Source of the DNA: Bacteroidales bacterium
GTDB taxonomy: Bacteria; Bacteroidota; Bacteroidia; Bacteroidales; UBA932
Direction of reading: 5' to 3'
DNA: 40,488 nucleotides
NCBI GenBank assembly: GCA_017555965.1
Contig: JAFZFH010000010.1
Location: 1-40,488 of the forward strand
Shown here: positions 16,301-22,649 of the stretch, piece by piece
How the letters are laid out: the number at the start of each line of letters is the position of its first letter
How positions within the stretch are numbered: the first letter of the stretch is position 1
Made by a program: the position numbers and the translations under genes
The notes under the pieces: generated by a model
Told to the model about the DNA's origin: nothing
The model's input: the letters and a program-made list of their open reading frames with translations, nothing else
The model's database searches: none

Positions 16301-17011
16301 CGCTGCAACCTCTTGAGCAGACTTCTCGACCTCATAGGTCTTCTGCATAGACTCCCGGAGTTCATCGAGGGCAGTCTTGCCGACAAAGACCTCCTTCGCC
16401 CATTTAGCGATATCCTTACCGTACATCACAAGCAACATTATTCCAGTGGTGAGTGCGGTCTGCCAAGAGAAAAGAGACTTCACGATCTGTTTCCACACAG
16501 GGACACCTTTCTGTCCGGAAGCGATGAGGGCATCATACTCCTTCCTTGCCAGTGCGATGTTGTCAGCGAGTATCGGAAGGTTGTTCGAGATTGCCAGAAA
16601 GAACATCTGCGGTCCCATCGCAAGAGACGGCATTTCACGGGCAATCTGCTGAATGCTCATGTGCAGTCCGTTGAACTGACGGGTCGCATTCGGAAGGCCT
16701 TTCGGCATTACAGGGGTATTCGGCATCGTCTTCCCGAAGTCCTCCACCTCGACCCCCATCTTCCTTAACTGGGCCTGGAGTTCCTCGATCTTATCCTGGA
16801 GTGCATCAAGCATTGCGATGTTCTCACTCTGATCCATCTTCGGATTCTCCTTGATCAAGGCGTGGAGTTTCTGATACTCCGCCATCAGCCCGTTCAGTAA
16901 TGCCTGCATAGTCTGAACATCCTTTTCCGTTGCTGTGGCATCGGAACGGACTTCTGCAAAACCGGATTTGGTCTTGTTCCTCATAAGGAATTCTATCTCT
17001 ACAGGCTTCAT
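13361..17011 (-). CDS. Tail tape measure protein
   Basis: The longest gene in the window (1216 residues). It is almost wholly helical, with long Ala, Glu, Lys and Gln-rich coiled-coil stretches around residues 450-720, hydrophobic segments near 185-205 (TALTTGIMLLVMYG) and a Gly/Ala-rich one near 800-835 (AAAGAQIGGVYGAIAGAALG). These features define tape measure proteins, which set tail length and form the DNA channel during entry. At roughly 1.5 angstrom per residue it implies a tail of about 180 nm (inference). It follows the tail-chaperone frameshift product, in the canonical order. Confidence 0.9.
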   Translation of the reverse strand: MKPVEIEFLMRNKTKSGFAEVRSDATATEKDVQTMQALLNGLMAEYQKLHALIKENPKMDQSENIAMLDALQDKIEELQAQLRKMGVEVEDFGKTMPNTPVMPKGLPNATRQFNGLHMSIQQIAREMPSLAMGPQMFFLAISNNLPILADNIALARKEYDALIASGQKGVPVWKQIVKSLFSWQTALTTGIMLLVMYGKDIAKWAKEVFVGKTALDELRESMQKTYEVEKSAQEVAAKTRFEMTQTMNRIKEFNGTRAEERRLVDELNGKYGESFGYFQTLAEWYDTLTSKSEAYIKILFEQAKQQSLMNKIVEADDKINKIQATPAEDYQTVRGYGGKVDVWWKGVWGIEQAGNGKGHKNKALAEAKKEKEALMQELENSLYRENYHASNAGIGEVIDGSIKDLENTIAAKRKALKDITNKADYDAAMAEIQQYEKMLESITGASAKGGDNQADTNARNAERLGEMELEARRAVEDQVIALQKEGYAREREEAALAFQREKERIEAEKAEYLRIYAELEKAGYKVDPAQKQKVTANYDMQMANAAALYDNEVAAINAREKKQTDDHIADLLDKYQDYATRRTAIEKKYSADIAELEAKKASGAINGKDADAAIAEAKRQKNAELDKLDKEISNSAKDSSAMLQAVFSNATSQSKKKIENVIEYAQKLINLLNGTDTSDKLGFTDEQIEAMAKDSELIQQLFQKIIDKKEELYGRGGYAAQFIGGIKQIRDALKMTDQEQKTAGINAGMNRMVQSGMAINSCFAQMAGSLAEIAELSGDEHLGEVADAMQKATDTMSSTLEGAAAGAQIGGVYGAIAGAALGLITSVATMAIEAEAKHWAALEEVSRARLEYQRQYNLLLLEQKLLLEEASTIFGEKEIAKAANAIQTYKEALADFRREMNNVGHGSPSRRQTQGIRTNSERENMKNGIAGLANASIVTGHEKTGLFGWGKGRDVYSSILDVYPELIDANGELDAAMLQTILDTQKMSDETRAYLENLIDLKDMMDKADAALEEYLTSTFGSLGSAAVDAIKSYCDAGEDYLVNFAESTADALEKLFEDLAYSLFFADKFAQLENDLKAIYDGDKSEEDIAMEQMNILEDFYNSMGGTMENAAEWMDKVKKMAEEKGFELWNDSGVTQTGKTGGVETMTVDQGNKLEGLWTATVQHVASADLKLDNVTESLGRSLEYQQRTADNTDSLPLIYALLEAVKRDGLKVK

Positions 17012-17017
17012 CGTATA

Positions 17018-17730
17018 TTATTGTTTGTTCTGTTGTTTCAACTTTGATTGGAAATAACCCGACAGTGTGCCTCCTTTCCAACGGCCACCGCCCTTGTTTC
17101 CGTTTTTCTTCACATATCGTGGAGCATCCGCAAGCATCAGTCTCAATGCTATGTAATTCACACCCCAAAGGATGTAATGAACACTCCATCCGGTGGCAGC
17201 TGCAATCTGCCATACTATGCCGAAGGGGCTATGGGAACCCTCATATACGGTCTTTAACTCCCCTTTCTTTTTTGGCTCAGACTCAGCTTCATCGGATTCA
17301 TCATTTCTGCTGAGTTGATAATAATCGAAAAAGACTTTGTCTTGAGCAGCGAAAGCAACTGCATCGAAGACCCGAACAGGAACCTGTCATCACACAGGCA
17401 TCTCATCAGGAACGCCAGCGGTCTTGAGAACAGCCATCCCGAAACAGCTCCTCGGCATACCGCCAAGGCCAACATCCTTGATACCGTCACCCCGTGCTTG
17501 GCGATGAATGTCAGTTCCTCATCAACTGTCGAGAACTCCTCCATCTCCTCATAGGACACGCCCATCTCAAGATAAAGTTTCGTGATCCTGATCTGGGTAC
17601 CGAGGCAAGGACGACGCATCGTCAGCCTGACAGTCTTCTTGATGAACGGTATCTTGAAAAAAGGCAGCGAGATTCCCACATCCAGCAGGGCATCCGCTGC
17701 CTCAATCTGCACATTACGATTCTTGATCAT
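17018..17730 (-). CDS. Tail assembly chaperone, -1 frameshift fusion product
   Basis: The zero-frame chaperone stops at 17254, but the -1 frame stays open through to a stop at 17018-17020. It encodes a plausible second domain: GSHSPFGIVWQIAAATGW, then WGVNYIALRLMLADAPRYVK and a basic tail ending KQQNKQ, seven bases before the tape measure. The frames meet at a slippery stretch, CCAAAAAAG, at 17267-17275. Rereading one base gives exactly 238 codons with the stop. This is the conserved G/GT arrangement of long-tailed phages, where the minor fusion product holds the tape measure during tail assembly. The slippage step itself is inferred. Confidence 0.75.
17254..17730 (-). CDS. Tail assembly chaperone, zero-frame product
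   Basis: A 158-residue helical protein between the tail tube and the tape measure. It contains KKTVRLTMRRPCLGTQIRI, LEMGVSYEEMEEFSTVDEEL and RMLALAVCRGAVSGWLFSRP. Position and length fit the G-type tail chaperone of siphophages. It is expected to be the major product of this locus, with a minor share of ribosomes entering the -1 frame near 17267-17275. It ends SLSQKRKGS and overlaps the fusion product in full. Confidence 0.7.
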   Translation of the reverse strand: MIKNRNVQIEAADALLDVGISLPFFKIPFIKKTVRLTMRRPCLGTQIRITKLYLEMGVSYEEMEEFSTVDEELTFIAKHGVTVSRMLALAVCRGAVSGWLFSRPLAFLMRCLCDDRFLFGSSMQLLSLLKTKSFSIIINSAEMMNPMKLSLSQKRKGS

Positions 17731-17735
17731 AACAA

Positions 17736-18215
17736 TTAACCTTCAGTGACAGCATCAGCATCGCCCATTGAATAAGGAGAACTTCCATCCTCCGGAGCGA
17801 GTACTGTCATCTTGCAGTGGATCTTGAATACGTCTGAGTAGCCGAACTTACCTCTTGGGTAAGCAATCAGTTTGACCTTCTTGAATACAACCTCGGTACC
17901 ATCAGCCGACTTGAGGGTTGCTGTATCCTCGAGGAAGATCTTCTTTGAAGGGGCATCCCACTTCTTGCCGTCCGCTGAAGCTGTACCGCCCATCACCTGA
18001 GCAAGGTTCTCCGGCTTCAACTGGATAAGGTCGAACTCCAACACATCGGTTCCCGGGCTGTCAATGATCTCGGTGACAGGTGCAGCCCTCTTCTGCGCTG
18101 CCCACACCTTAACCGTAGACAGTTCATCACCGCCCCAGTCGATGGAGTCATTACTGATGTCTCCGATTGCCTTGCCTCCAAAAAGGAGGGAGTCTAATCC
18201 ATGTATGTATTCCAT
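17736..18215 (-). CDS. Probable major tail tube protein
   Basis: A 159-residue protein with MEYIHGLDSLLFGGKAIGDI at the start, then DVLEFDLIQLKPENLAQVMG and LKSADGTEVVFKKVKLIAYP. Alternating strands with a Gly/Ala-rich centre are typical of siphovirus tail tube subunits, and it lies just upstream of the tail chaperones, where tube genes belong. Its start codon overlaps the stop of the spanin-like lipoprotein by one base. Confidence 0.65.
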   Translation of the reverse strand: MEYIHGLDSLLFGGKAIGDISNDSIDWGGDELSTVKVWAAQKRAAPVTEIIDSPGTDVLEFDLIQLKPENLAQVMGGTASADGKKWDAPSKKIFLEDTATLKSADGTEVVFKKVKLIAYPRGKFGYSDVFKIHCKMTVLAPEDGSSPYSMGDADAVTEG

Positions 18216-18898
18216 TACACAATCGTTTTAATGAGTGAAACAATCTTGCTTATGATAGTGGTCTTATCGACCAGATAAAAGCCTCCTATGCCTATAAAAA
18301 GCCCCAAAAGAAGACCTTTCCAGAATCGCCCGGAGGGCGGTTTGCTCGTATCGGATGTCTCTGTCAGAATCTCGGTCTGATTATTCTCCGTCTGACGGTC
18401 TATCCAGTTTTGAACGGTATTATCATAGGTATTGAGTGCATTTTGAAGGGAATCGATCTCATTCCGTTGTCGGAACACCACCCGTTCATAGTATTCGCAC
18501 TTTCTCGCCACACTGTCACATCGGGCAGAGACAATCACATTATCGCCCTGTTTCGTCAATTCTACGGATGCACGCCCGGACTGGGAGCTGAACTTCGCCC
18601 CGTCGGGCAGGTCAGCGATGCTCTGTGTCGGTATCAGGGTCTGTGCCGAGTCCTGAGGTATCACCTCCGCCTCCACCTTGTGGAAGACCATCGAATCCAC
18701 AGTCTCCTGGAGTACCGTCTTCGCCTGGAATCCCAGAGCGGTTGAGTCGTGATACTCTGCCTGTACGGCCACCTGTTCCGTTACTTGTGCTGCGTTTGCC
18801 TCTGTGCTTTCTGCCACCTTCCGGCTCGGTCCGCAAGATATCAGCAGCAGACTGAACATGAGCAGCAGGAGAGGTACGCCTCTTATTCTGTTTGTCAT
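18215..18898 (-). CDS. Lipoprotein with C-terminal membrane segment (outer-spanin candidate)
   Basis: A 227-residue protein with a clear lipoprotein signal: MTNRIRGVPLLLLMFSLLLI followed by S-C-G, where the Cys would be lipidated. A long polar, coiled-coil-like middle (residues 105-150) has RKCEYYERVVFRQRNEIDSL. The C-terminus carries a membrane segment (WKGLLLGLFIGIGGFYLV). It starts inside the preceding gene in another frame, like Rz1 in Rz, and follows the amidase, so I infer a role in disrupting the outer membrane at lysis. It is longer than classical Rz1 and its C-terminal helix is unusual, so a unimolecular spanin is another possibility. Confidence 0.55.
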   Translation of the reverse strand: MTNRIRGVPLLLLMFSLLLISCGPSRKVAESTEANAAQVTEQVAVQAEYHDSTALGFQAKTVLQETVDSMVFHKVEAEVIPQDSAQTLIPTQSIADLPDGAKFSSQSGRASVELTKQGDNVIVSARCDSVARKCEYYERVVFRQRNEIDSLQNALNTYDNTVQNWIDRQTENNQTEILTETSDTSKPPSGRFWKGLLLGLFIGIGGFYLVDKTTIISKIVSLIKTIV

Positions 18899-19184
18899 TG
18901 GTATTTGGTTTTAATTGGTTTTTTAACTCTTCGACAGTCCTTGTAAGGGTGTCGATCTTCTGCTCCATTACGGCCTGGTTCGCCAAGAGCTTTGCATTGT
19001 CCGCCTTGAGGATGATATTCTCTTCAAGAACCTTGGTGTACTTCTCGGTCAGCAGGTCAATGGACTTCTGCAACTCAGCGAGGAAGTCATTGTTACGCTG
19101 TCTGCGTGAAGCGAACCATGTGACCACAGAGCCGAGAAAACCGCCCGGAAGCGCAAACGTCAGAAAGTTTAATAGGAAGTCCAT
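18612..19184 (-). CDS. Membrane coiled-coil protein (inner-spanin or holin-like candidate)
   Basis: A 190-residue protein with an N-terminal membrane segment (LLNFLTFALPGGFLGSVVTW) followed by a coiled coil (LQKSIDLLTEKYTKVLEENI, about residues 38-95). This is the plan of an inner-membrane spanin. The C-terminal third is Gly, Arg and Ser-rich low-complexity sequence (TGGRTGRVSRLNRSG) read in the same DNA as the start of the lipoprotein gene in a different frame. Residues 1-95 are well supported. The tail past about residue 95 is unusual in composition and may be shaped by the overlapping gene. It follows the amidase gene after 20 bases. Confidence 0.55.
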   Translation of the reverse strand: MDFLLNFLTFALPGGFLGSVVTWFASRRQRNNDFLAELQKSIDLLTEKYTKVLEENIILKADNAKLLANQAVMEQKIDTLTRTVEELKNQLKPNTNDKQNKRRTSPAAHVQSAADILRTEPEGGRKHRGKRSTSNGTGGRTGRVSRLNRSGIPGEDGTPGDCGFDGLPQGGGGGDTSGLGTDPDTDTEHR

Positions 19185-19204
19185 TGTCTTACTGATTTAA
19201 TCCG

Positions 19205-19663
19205 TTAAACACCTATCTGCTTGAGAAAGGCCGGTACATCAAACGAAGGGCAGTCCTTGCCTGCAAGTGCATTGTGCCCAACAATCCTGACTGAGGGATG
19301 CTTTTTGTGGAAGTCGAGAACATAGGCTTTCAGAGCCTCCTTCTGTTGATCCGTCCTCGTGTCCTTCGCTGTCTTGCCGTCCTTTGCCACACCACCGACA
19401 TATACGATATGCCTTGATCTGGAATTGTAGCCTTTCGCACCGTTGGTCACTTCCCAAGGATCCACGTTGTTGTCCTCATTGTTGTCCACTAACCTTTCCA
19501 CCGATCCGTCCAGATGGATGATGTCTGTGTACCCGACCTGTTTCCATCCTCTGCCTCCCTTTGAAACCGGGGCGGTATGCCACCTGCGGATGTCATCCGC
19601 CGATACTTCACGCCCCGGAGGGGTGGCAGTACAATGAATCACTAAAAACTCAAGCCTGGCCAT
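19205..19663 (-). CDS. N-acetylmuramoyl-L-alanine amidase (T7 lysozyme type endolysin)
   Basis: A 152-residue amidase that cuts the bond between N-acetylmuramic acid and L-alanine in peptidoglycan. Zinc ligands are seen at H10 (LVIHCTATP), H130 (VGHNALAG) and C138 (KDCPSFDV), with Tyr45 and Lys136 matching the catalytic Tyr and Lys of T7 lysozyme. There is no signal peptide, so it needs a holin or membrane partner, and two membrane-protein candidates follow directly. It lies within the head-to-tail part of the leftward late operon, between a head accessory gene and the tail tube. Confidence 0.9.
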   Translation of the reverse strand: MARLEFLVIHCTATPPGREVSADDIRRWHTAPVSKGGRGWKQVGYTDIIHLDGSVERLVDNNEDNNVDPWEVTNGAKGYNSRSRHIVYVGGVAKDGKTAKDTRTDQQKEALKAYVLDFHKKHPSVRIVGHNALAGKDCPSFDVPAFLKQIGV

Positions 19664-19666
19664 ACT

Positions 19667-19987
19667 TTACTCCTGGTCTGGATTCTGCTCTATGCCGTTG
19701 TCCGACTCCGAACCAGCCTCAGGGGCATCACCGGCAGCACCCTCGGCAGGATTCTTTACAGTCTCCTTCTTTGAGCCCTTGCCTTTGTCACCCTTGCCTG
19801 GGGCCTTATCCTTGGCAGATTCCTTCGCAGACTGCTGCACTGGAGCATCCTCTACAAAGTCGCAGAGGTCTCTTGATACAAGGTTCGCAGCCCTCTTGTG
19901 GTCAGCGACCTCGATGATCTGACCGACCTTATACATGGTCTTGTGGTCATTCTTGTCACGGAATTCAACTAATACCTTAAGTTTCAT
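19667..19987 (-). CDS. Small structural protein, head accessory candidate
   Basis: A 106-residue protein. The N-terminal 55 residues (MKLKVLVEFRDKNDHKTMYK to about DLCDFVED) form a small beta-type domain. The rest is low-complexity Lys, Gly, Glu and Ala sequence such as DKAPGKGDKGKGSKK, probably disordered. It lies between the major capsid and the endolysin, and small proteins of this kind often follow capsid genes in Bacteroidetes phages. No family is assigned. Confidence 0.5.
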   Translation of the reverse strand: MKLKVLVEFRDKNDHKTMYKVGQIIEVADHKRAANLVSRDLCDFVEDAPVQQSAKESAKDKAPGKGDKGKGSKKETVKNPAEGAAGDAPEAGSESDNGIEQNPDQE

Positions 19988-20007
19988 TGTCTTGTTGTTT
20001 TAGAGAT

Positions 20008-20943
20008 TTAACCTTCGATTACTCCGCTTGCGTCGAAGATGGTGATAGCCTCATCCCAAGCGATCTGGGTGTCAGCCTTCATAAGCATCTTCACAAAGAG
20101 GAGTTCGCTTGCTGCGGACACCTTATCCACAAGGATGCAGTCATAGTCGTTCAGGAGATTGACAGCTGCATAGAGGTTGGTCTTGTTCTCATCGAGAGAA
20201 CAGAGAGTTCCTACGATAAGACCCTCAGGCCAGCCTGTGAGACCAACGACACGATGGCCCTTGAATCTCTCGGCATTTTTCTCTGTAGGATCCTTGCCCT
20301 TGGCAACCTGATCGGCAAGTTCGTCGTCATAGGCATCAGCATCAGCCTTCGACATAAGGAATGTGAACTCCGCCTTATCACGGATAGTCGGGTCAGTTCC
20401 CTTGTACACGGCACGCAGACGCTTGATCTGCGAAGTCTCCGCACAGTCCACCTTCACGGTGTTTGCAGCAGCCTTGATACGGGTGAGGATACCGTCGAAA
20501 TACTGACCTTCCTCATCACCCTTCACGCCGTTGATGAACTCAAGACCGATCTCTGAACCTGCCTGAGTAAGTACGGCCTGGAGAATCTGAGTCTGAACCT
20601 CCGCAGGGAGTTCCTCAAAGACCATGTTTCCGACAGGCTGGTACTTTCTCCAGAAATGCTCAAAGCGAGCCGGGTTGAACTCGAAATAGACCATGATGTC
20701 CTGTGTGGCAAGCACACGCTCATCGATGTTTAATGTTCCCTTAGAGTTGGCAGATGTAGGATTTGCCTTTCTCTTCTGAAGGAGTTTTCCGAGCTGGAGC
20801 CTTGGAATGGCGAAAGTGTCCTTCACGCCCACATAGATGTGGACAAGGCCTTTCTCAAACAGCTCGTTTCCGGTGGCAGCCTGAACAAGCAATGTGTTCG
20901 CAACCTCGCCACCATACCTGGTTGTAATTACTGGGTTTGGCAT
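20008..20943 (-). CDS. Major capsid protein
   Basis: A 311-residue protein following the protease/scaffold gene, in the order protease-scaffold-capsid of Mu-like phages (Mu I, Z and T). It starts MPNPVITTRYGGEVANTLLV and contains LEFINGVKGDEEGQYFDGIL and DCILVDKVSAASELLFVKML, an alternation of helices and strands typical of HK97-fold coat proteins. It is expected to form the icosahedral shell and is likely the most abundant phage protein. The gene ends about 20 bases before the next small gene. Confidence 0.8.
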   Translation of the reverse strand: MPNPVITTRYGGEVANTLLVQAATGNELFEKGLVHIYVGVKDTFAIPRLQLGKLLQKRKANPTSANSKGTLNIDERVLATQDIMVYFEFNPARFEHFWRKYQPVGNMVFEELPAEVQTQILQAVLTQAGSEIGLEFINGVKGDEEGQYFDGILTRIKAAANTVKVDCAETSQIKRLRAVYKGTDPTIRDKAEFTFLMSKADADAYDDELADQVAKGKDPTEKNAERFKGHRVVGLTGWPEGLIVGTLCSLDENKTNLYAAVNLLNDYDCILVDKVSAASELLFVKMLMKADTQIAWDEAITIFDASGVIEG

Positions 20944-20963
20944 ACGTTTGATTGTTTAAGTTG

Positions 20964-22034
20964 TTAAAGTTTTGCCGTTACTTCGATTTCCCTCTCGTGC
21001 ATAAGTTCCGCTACGGTCTTGACACGATCCTGCTCCGGAGTCTTTCCGGAATTGAATGAAGGGACTCTTTTCTTTGGCTTGAGAGACTTGAGTATCTCAC
21101 GAGCCGATTCAGGATTGGAATGAAGGAGGTTCACGAAGTGCTCCTTCTGGTTCTCGCCGATCCTGCCGTCCTGAACGGCAGCCTCGACCTCCGCAGTGAT
21201 TGCAGCATCCTTAGCCTTCTTATCGGCTTCCTGATAGTTCTTGACCTGCTCCTTGAGAGAGTCGTTCTCCTGCTGGAGTTTGTCAGCCTTCTCAGCCTTA
21301 GCCACGACCTCGCCTAACTTGGTCATCACTGCTGCTTCGTCCGCACACTTGGCGAACGCAGCCATTGTCTGAATTCGTTTGATCATTTGAGTATTGTTTT
21401 TATGTGAAACATTGAGTGTTTCGAGATAAGAGGTTGTGAAGTGTTCGCATTTCTGCTCCGGAGTAAGTGAGGAATCGACACTTATCTCAAGATCGTCGTA
21501 TATCTCATCGGCAAAGCCCAGCCTTACCGCCTCCTCAGCATCTATCCAGTGATCCTGCCCGTCCATATAGGTAGCCTTGATTTCATCGACGGACATTCCT
21601 GTACGCTTTGAATAGATATCGCAAAGGATGTTCTCGATCTGCTCAAGATGGCTCGTGTAGTCCTTCAGGTTGTCGGCATTGCCGAAAGCCATACCCATAG
21701 GTCTGTGAATCATCAGCTGGGCATATCTGCTCATCTTCACCTCACGGCCACAGGCTGCTATGAATGAGGCTGCACTGGCAGCAATGCAGTCGATGTATAT
21801 GATGACATCAGACTTGATGCTACGAATGGCATTGAAGATCGCTATCGCTGTGGCGACCTCTCCACCGACGGAGTTTATACGAAGATTGATCCTGGAGTAC
21901 TGCTTGGCTGCCTCCATAAGTTGCACGACTGTTTCCTTTGCTGTGACATCAGCATAGGAGCCGATCTCACCGTACAGGAGAATGGTGCAGCTGCCTCCTT
22001 CAGCATCAGGTATGACATTAAAAATGTTGTTCAT
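20964..22034 (-). CDS. ClpP-like head maturation protease fused to scaffold
   Basis: A 356-residue protein. Residues 1 to about 200 are a ClpP/SppA-type serine protease: RINSVGGEVATAIAIFNAI, the nucleophile region IDCIAASAASFIAACG (S87 by alignment), then MIHRPMGMAFG with H110, and VDEIKATYMDGQDHWIDAEE. The C-terminal 130 residues are coiled coil with scaffold character (KADKLQQENDSLKEQVKNYQ). It should help assemble the prohead and then cut scaffold and coat. I chose the ATG at 22034 because the extra upstream codons run through the symmetric promoter region. It is the first gene of the leftward late operon. Confidence 0.88.
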   Translation of the reverse strand: MNNIFNVIPDAEGGSCTILLYGEIGSYADVTAKETVVQLMEAAKQYSRINLRINSVGGEVATAIAIFNAIRSIKSDVIIYIDCIAASAASFIAACGREVKMSRYAQLMIHRPMGMAFGNADNLKDYTSHLEQIENILCDIYSKRTGMSVDEIKATYMDGQDHWIDAEEAVRLGFADEIYDDLEISVDSSLTPEQKCEHFTTSYLETLNVSHKNNTQMIKRIQTMAAFAKCADEAAVMTKLGEVVAKAEKADKLQQENDSLKEQVKNYQEADKKAKDAAITAEVEAAVQDGRIGENQKEHFVNLLHSNPESAREILKSLKPKKRVPSFNSGKTPEQDRVKTVAELMHEREIEVTAKL

Positions 22035-22044
22035 TTCGCTTTCA

Positions 22045-22191
22045 GTTTTCCGCAAAATTGAGGTGCTTTTTCGCCCTCTGCAAATCGGGATTTTATGATG
22101 CAGCTTTATAACGGCATCATGCGGTTTTAAGACGGCATGATGTCTTTCCGATTTGCCTACGACCTTCTTAAAGGTCAATTTTGTGGAAAAC
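22045..22191. promoter_or_regulatory. Mirror-symmetric divergent late promoter
   Basis: This intergenic region is one large dyad centred on 22118. Outer arms of 17 bp (22045-22061 and 22175-22191) differ at one position and hold the two -7 boxes, CAATTTTG, one per strand. Middle arms (22080-22088 and 22148-22156) hold the two TTTG -33 boxes, each exactly 20 bases from its -7 box. At the centre is GCAT-C-ATGC (22114-22122), and related GCATSA sites lie at equal distance on each side (22096-22101 and 22135-22140). I infer that one dimeric activator binding the GCAT sites fires head and terminase operons together. The -7 boxes begin C instead of T, so they may need the activator. Confidence 0.7.
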
Positions 22192-22204
22192 AAAGGACGC
22201 AGAT

Positions 22205-22648
22205 ATGGCAAAAATGGACAGCAAAAAAATGAGACAGTGGGCACTGTCAATGTACCTGAACGAGAACCGTACTCAGGAAGAGATTGCAGAAGCCTGCGGT
22301 GTGGCACGTGGTACCATCGTGAGGTGGGCCAAGGCCGACAAATGGAAGGAACACAAGGCTGCGAAGATGATGACCCACGAGGAAATGATCAACAACTGGA
22401 AAGAGCAGCTTATCGAGATCAATGACAACATCGCCAGCAGGGAGCCGGGCAAACGCTTCGCCACCCCTTCCGAAAGCGATACCATCAACAAACTCTCAAG
22501 TGCGATCAACAAACTACAGACAGAGCTCGGAATCAGCGAAGCCGTCAGCACGGCACAGAGGTTCATCGCCTGGCTCCGTCCTGTGGACCTTGAGAAATGC
22601 AAGGAGTTCACAAGGCTCTTTGATGTCTTCTTAAAATCACTCATGTAA
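22205..22648 (+). CDS. Small terminase / DNA-binding packaging protein
   Basis: A 147-residue protein. Residues 20-55 hold a helix-turn-helix (TQEEIAEACGVARGTIVRWA) followed by the dipeptide pattern KADKWKEHKA usual in small terminases. The rest is helical. It lies directly upstream of the large terminase with one base between them. Small terminase binds DNA at the packaging start and controls the motor; Mu-like phages package headful from the end of the integrated genome. The start at 22205 was chosen because it follows the promoter in this gap and leaves a 15-20 base leader. Confidence 0.75.
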   Translation: MAKMDSKKMRQWALSMYLNENRTQEEIAEACGVARGTIVRWAKADKWKEHKAAKMMTHEEMINNWKEQLIEINDNIASREPGKRFATPSESDTINKLSSAINKLQTELGISEAVSTAQRFIAWLRPVDLEKCKEFTRLFDVFLKSLM

Positions 22649-22649
22649 T

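Noticed and set aside
15152-16768. Long open frame of 538 codons on the plus strand
   Set aside because: It lies fully inside the tape measure gene on the other strand, has no neighbours on its strand, and its Leu/Phe/Cys-rich product looks like an antisense reading of coiled-coil codons.
16824-17213. Open frame of 129 codons beside the tape measure start
   Set aside because: It overlaps the start of the tape measure and the frameshift domain in a third frame. Its composition is unlike either, whereas the -1 frame gives a plausible chaperone domain.
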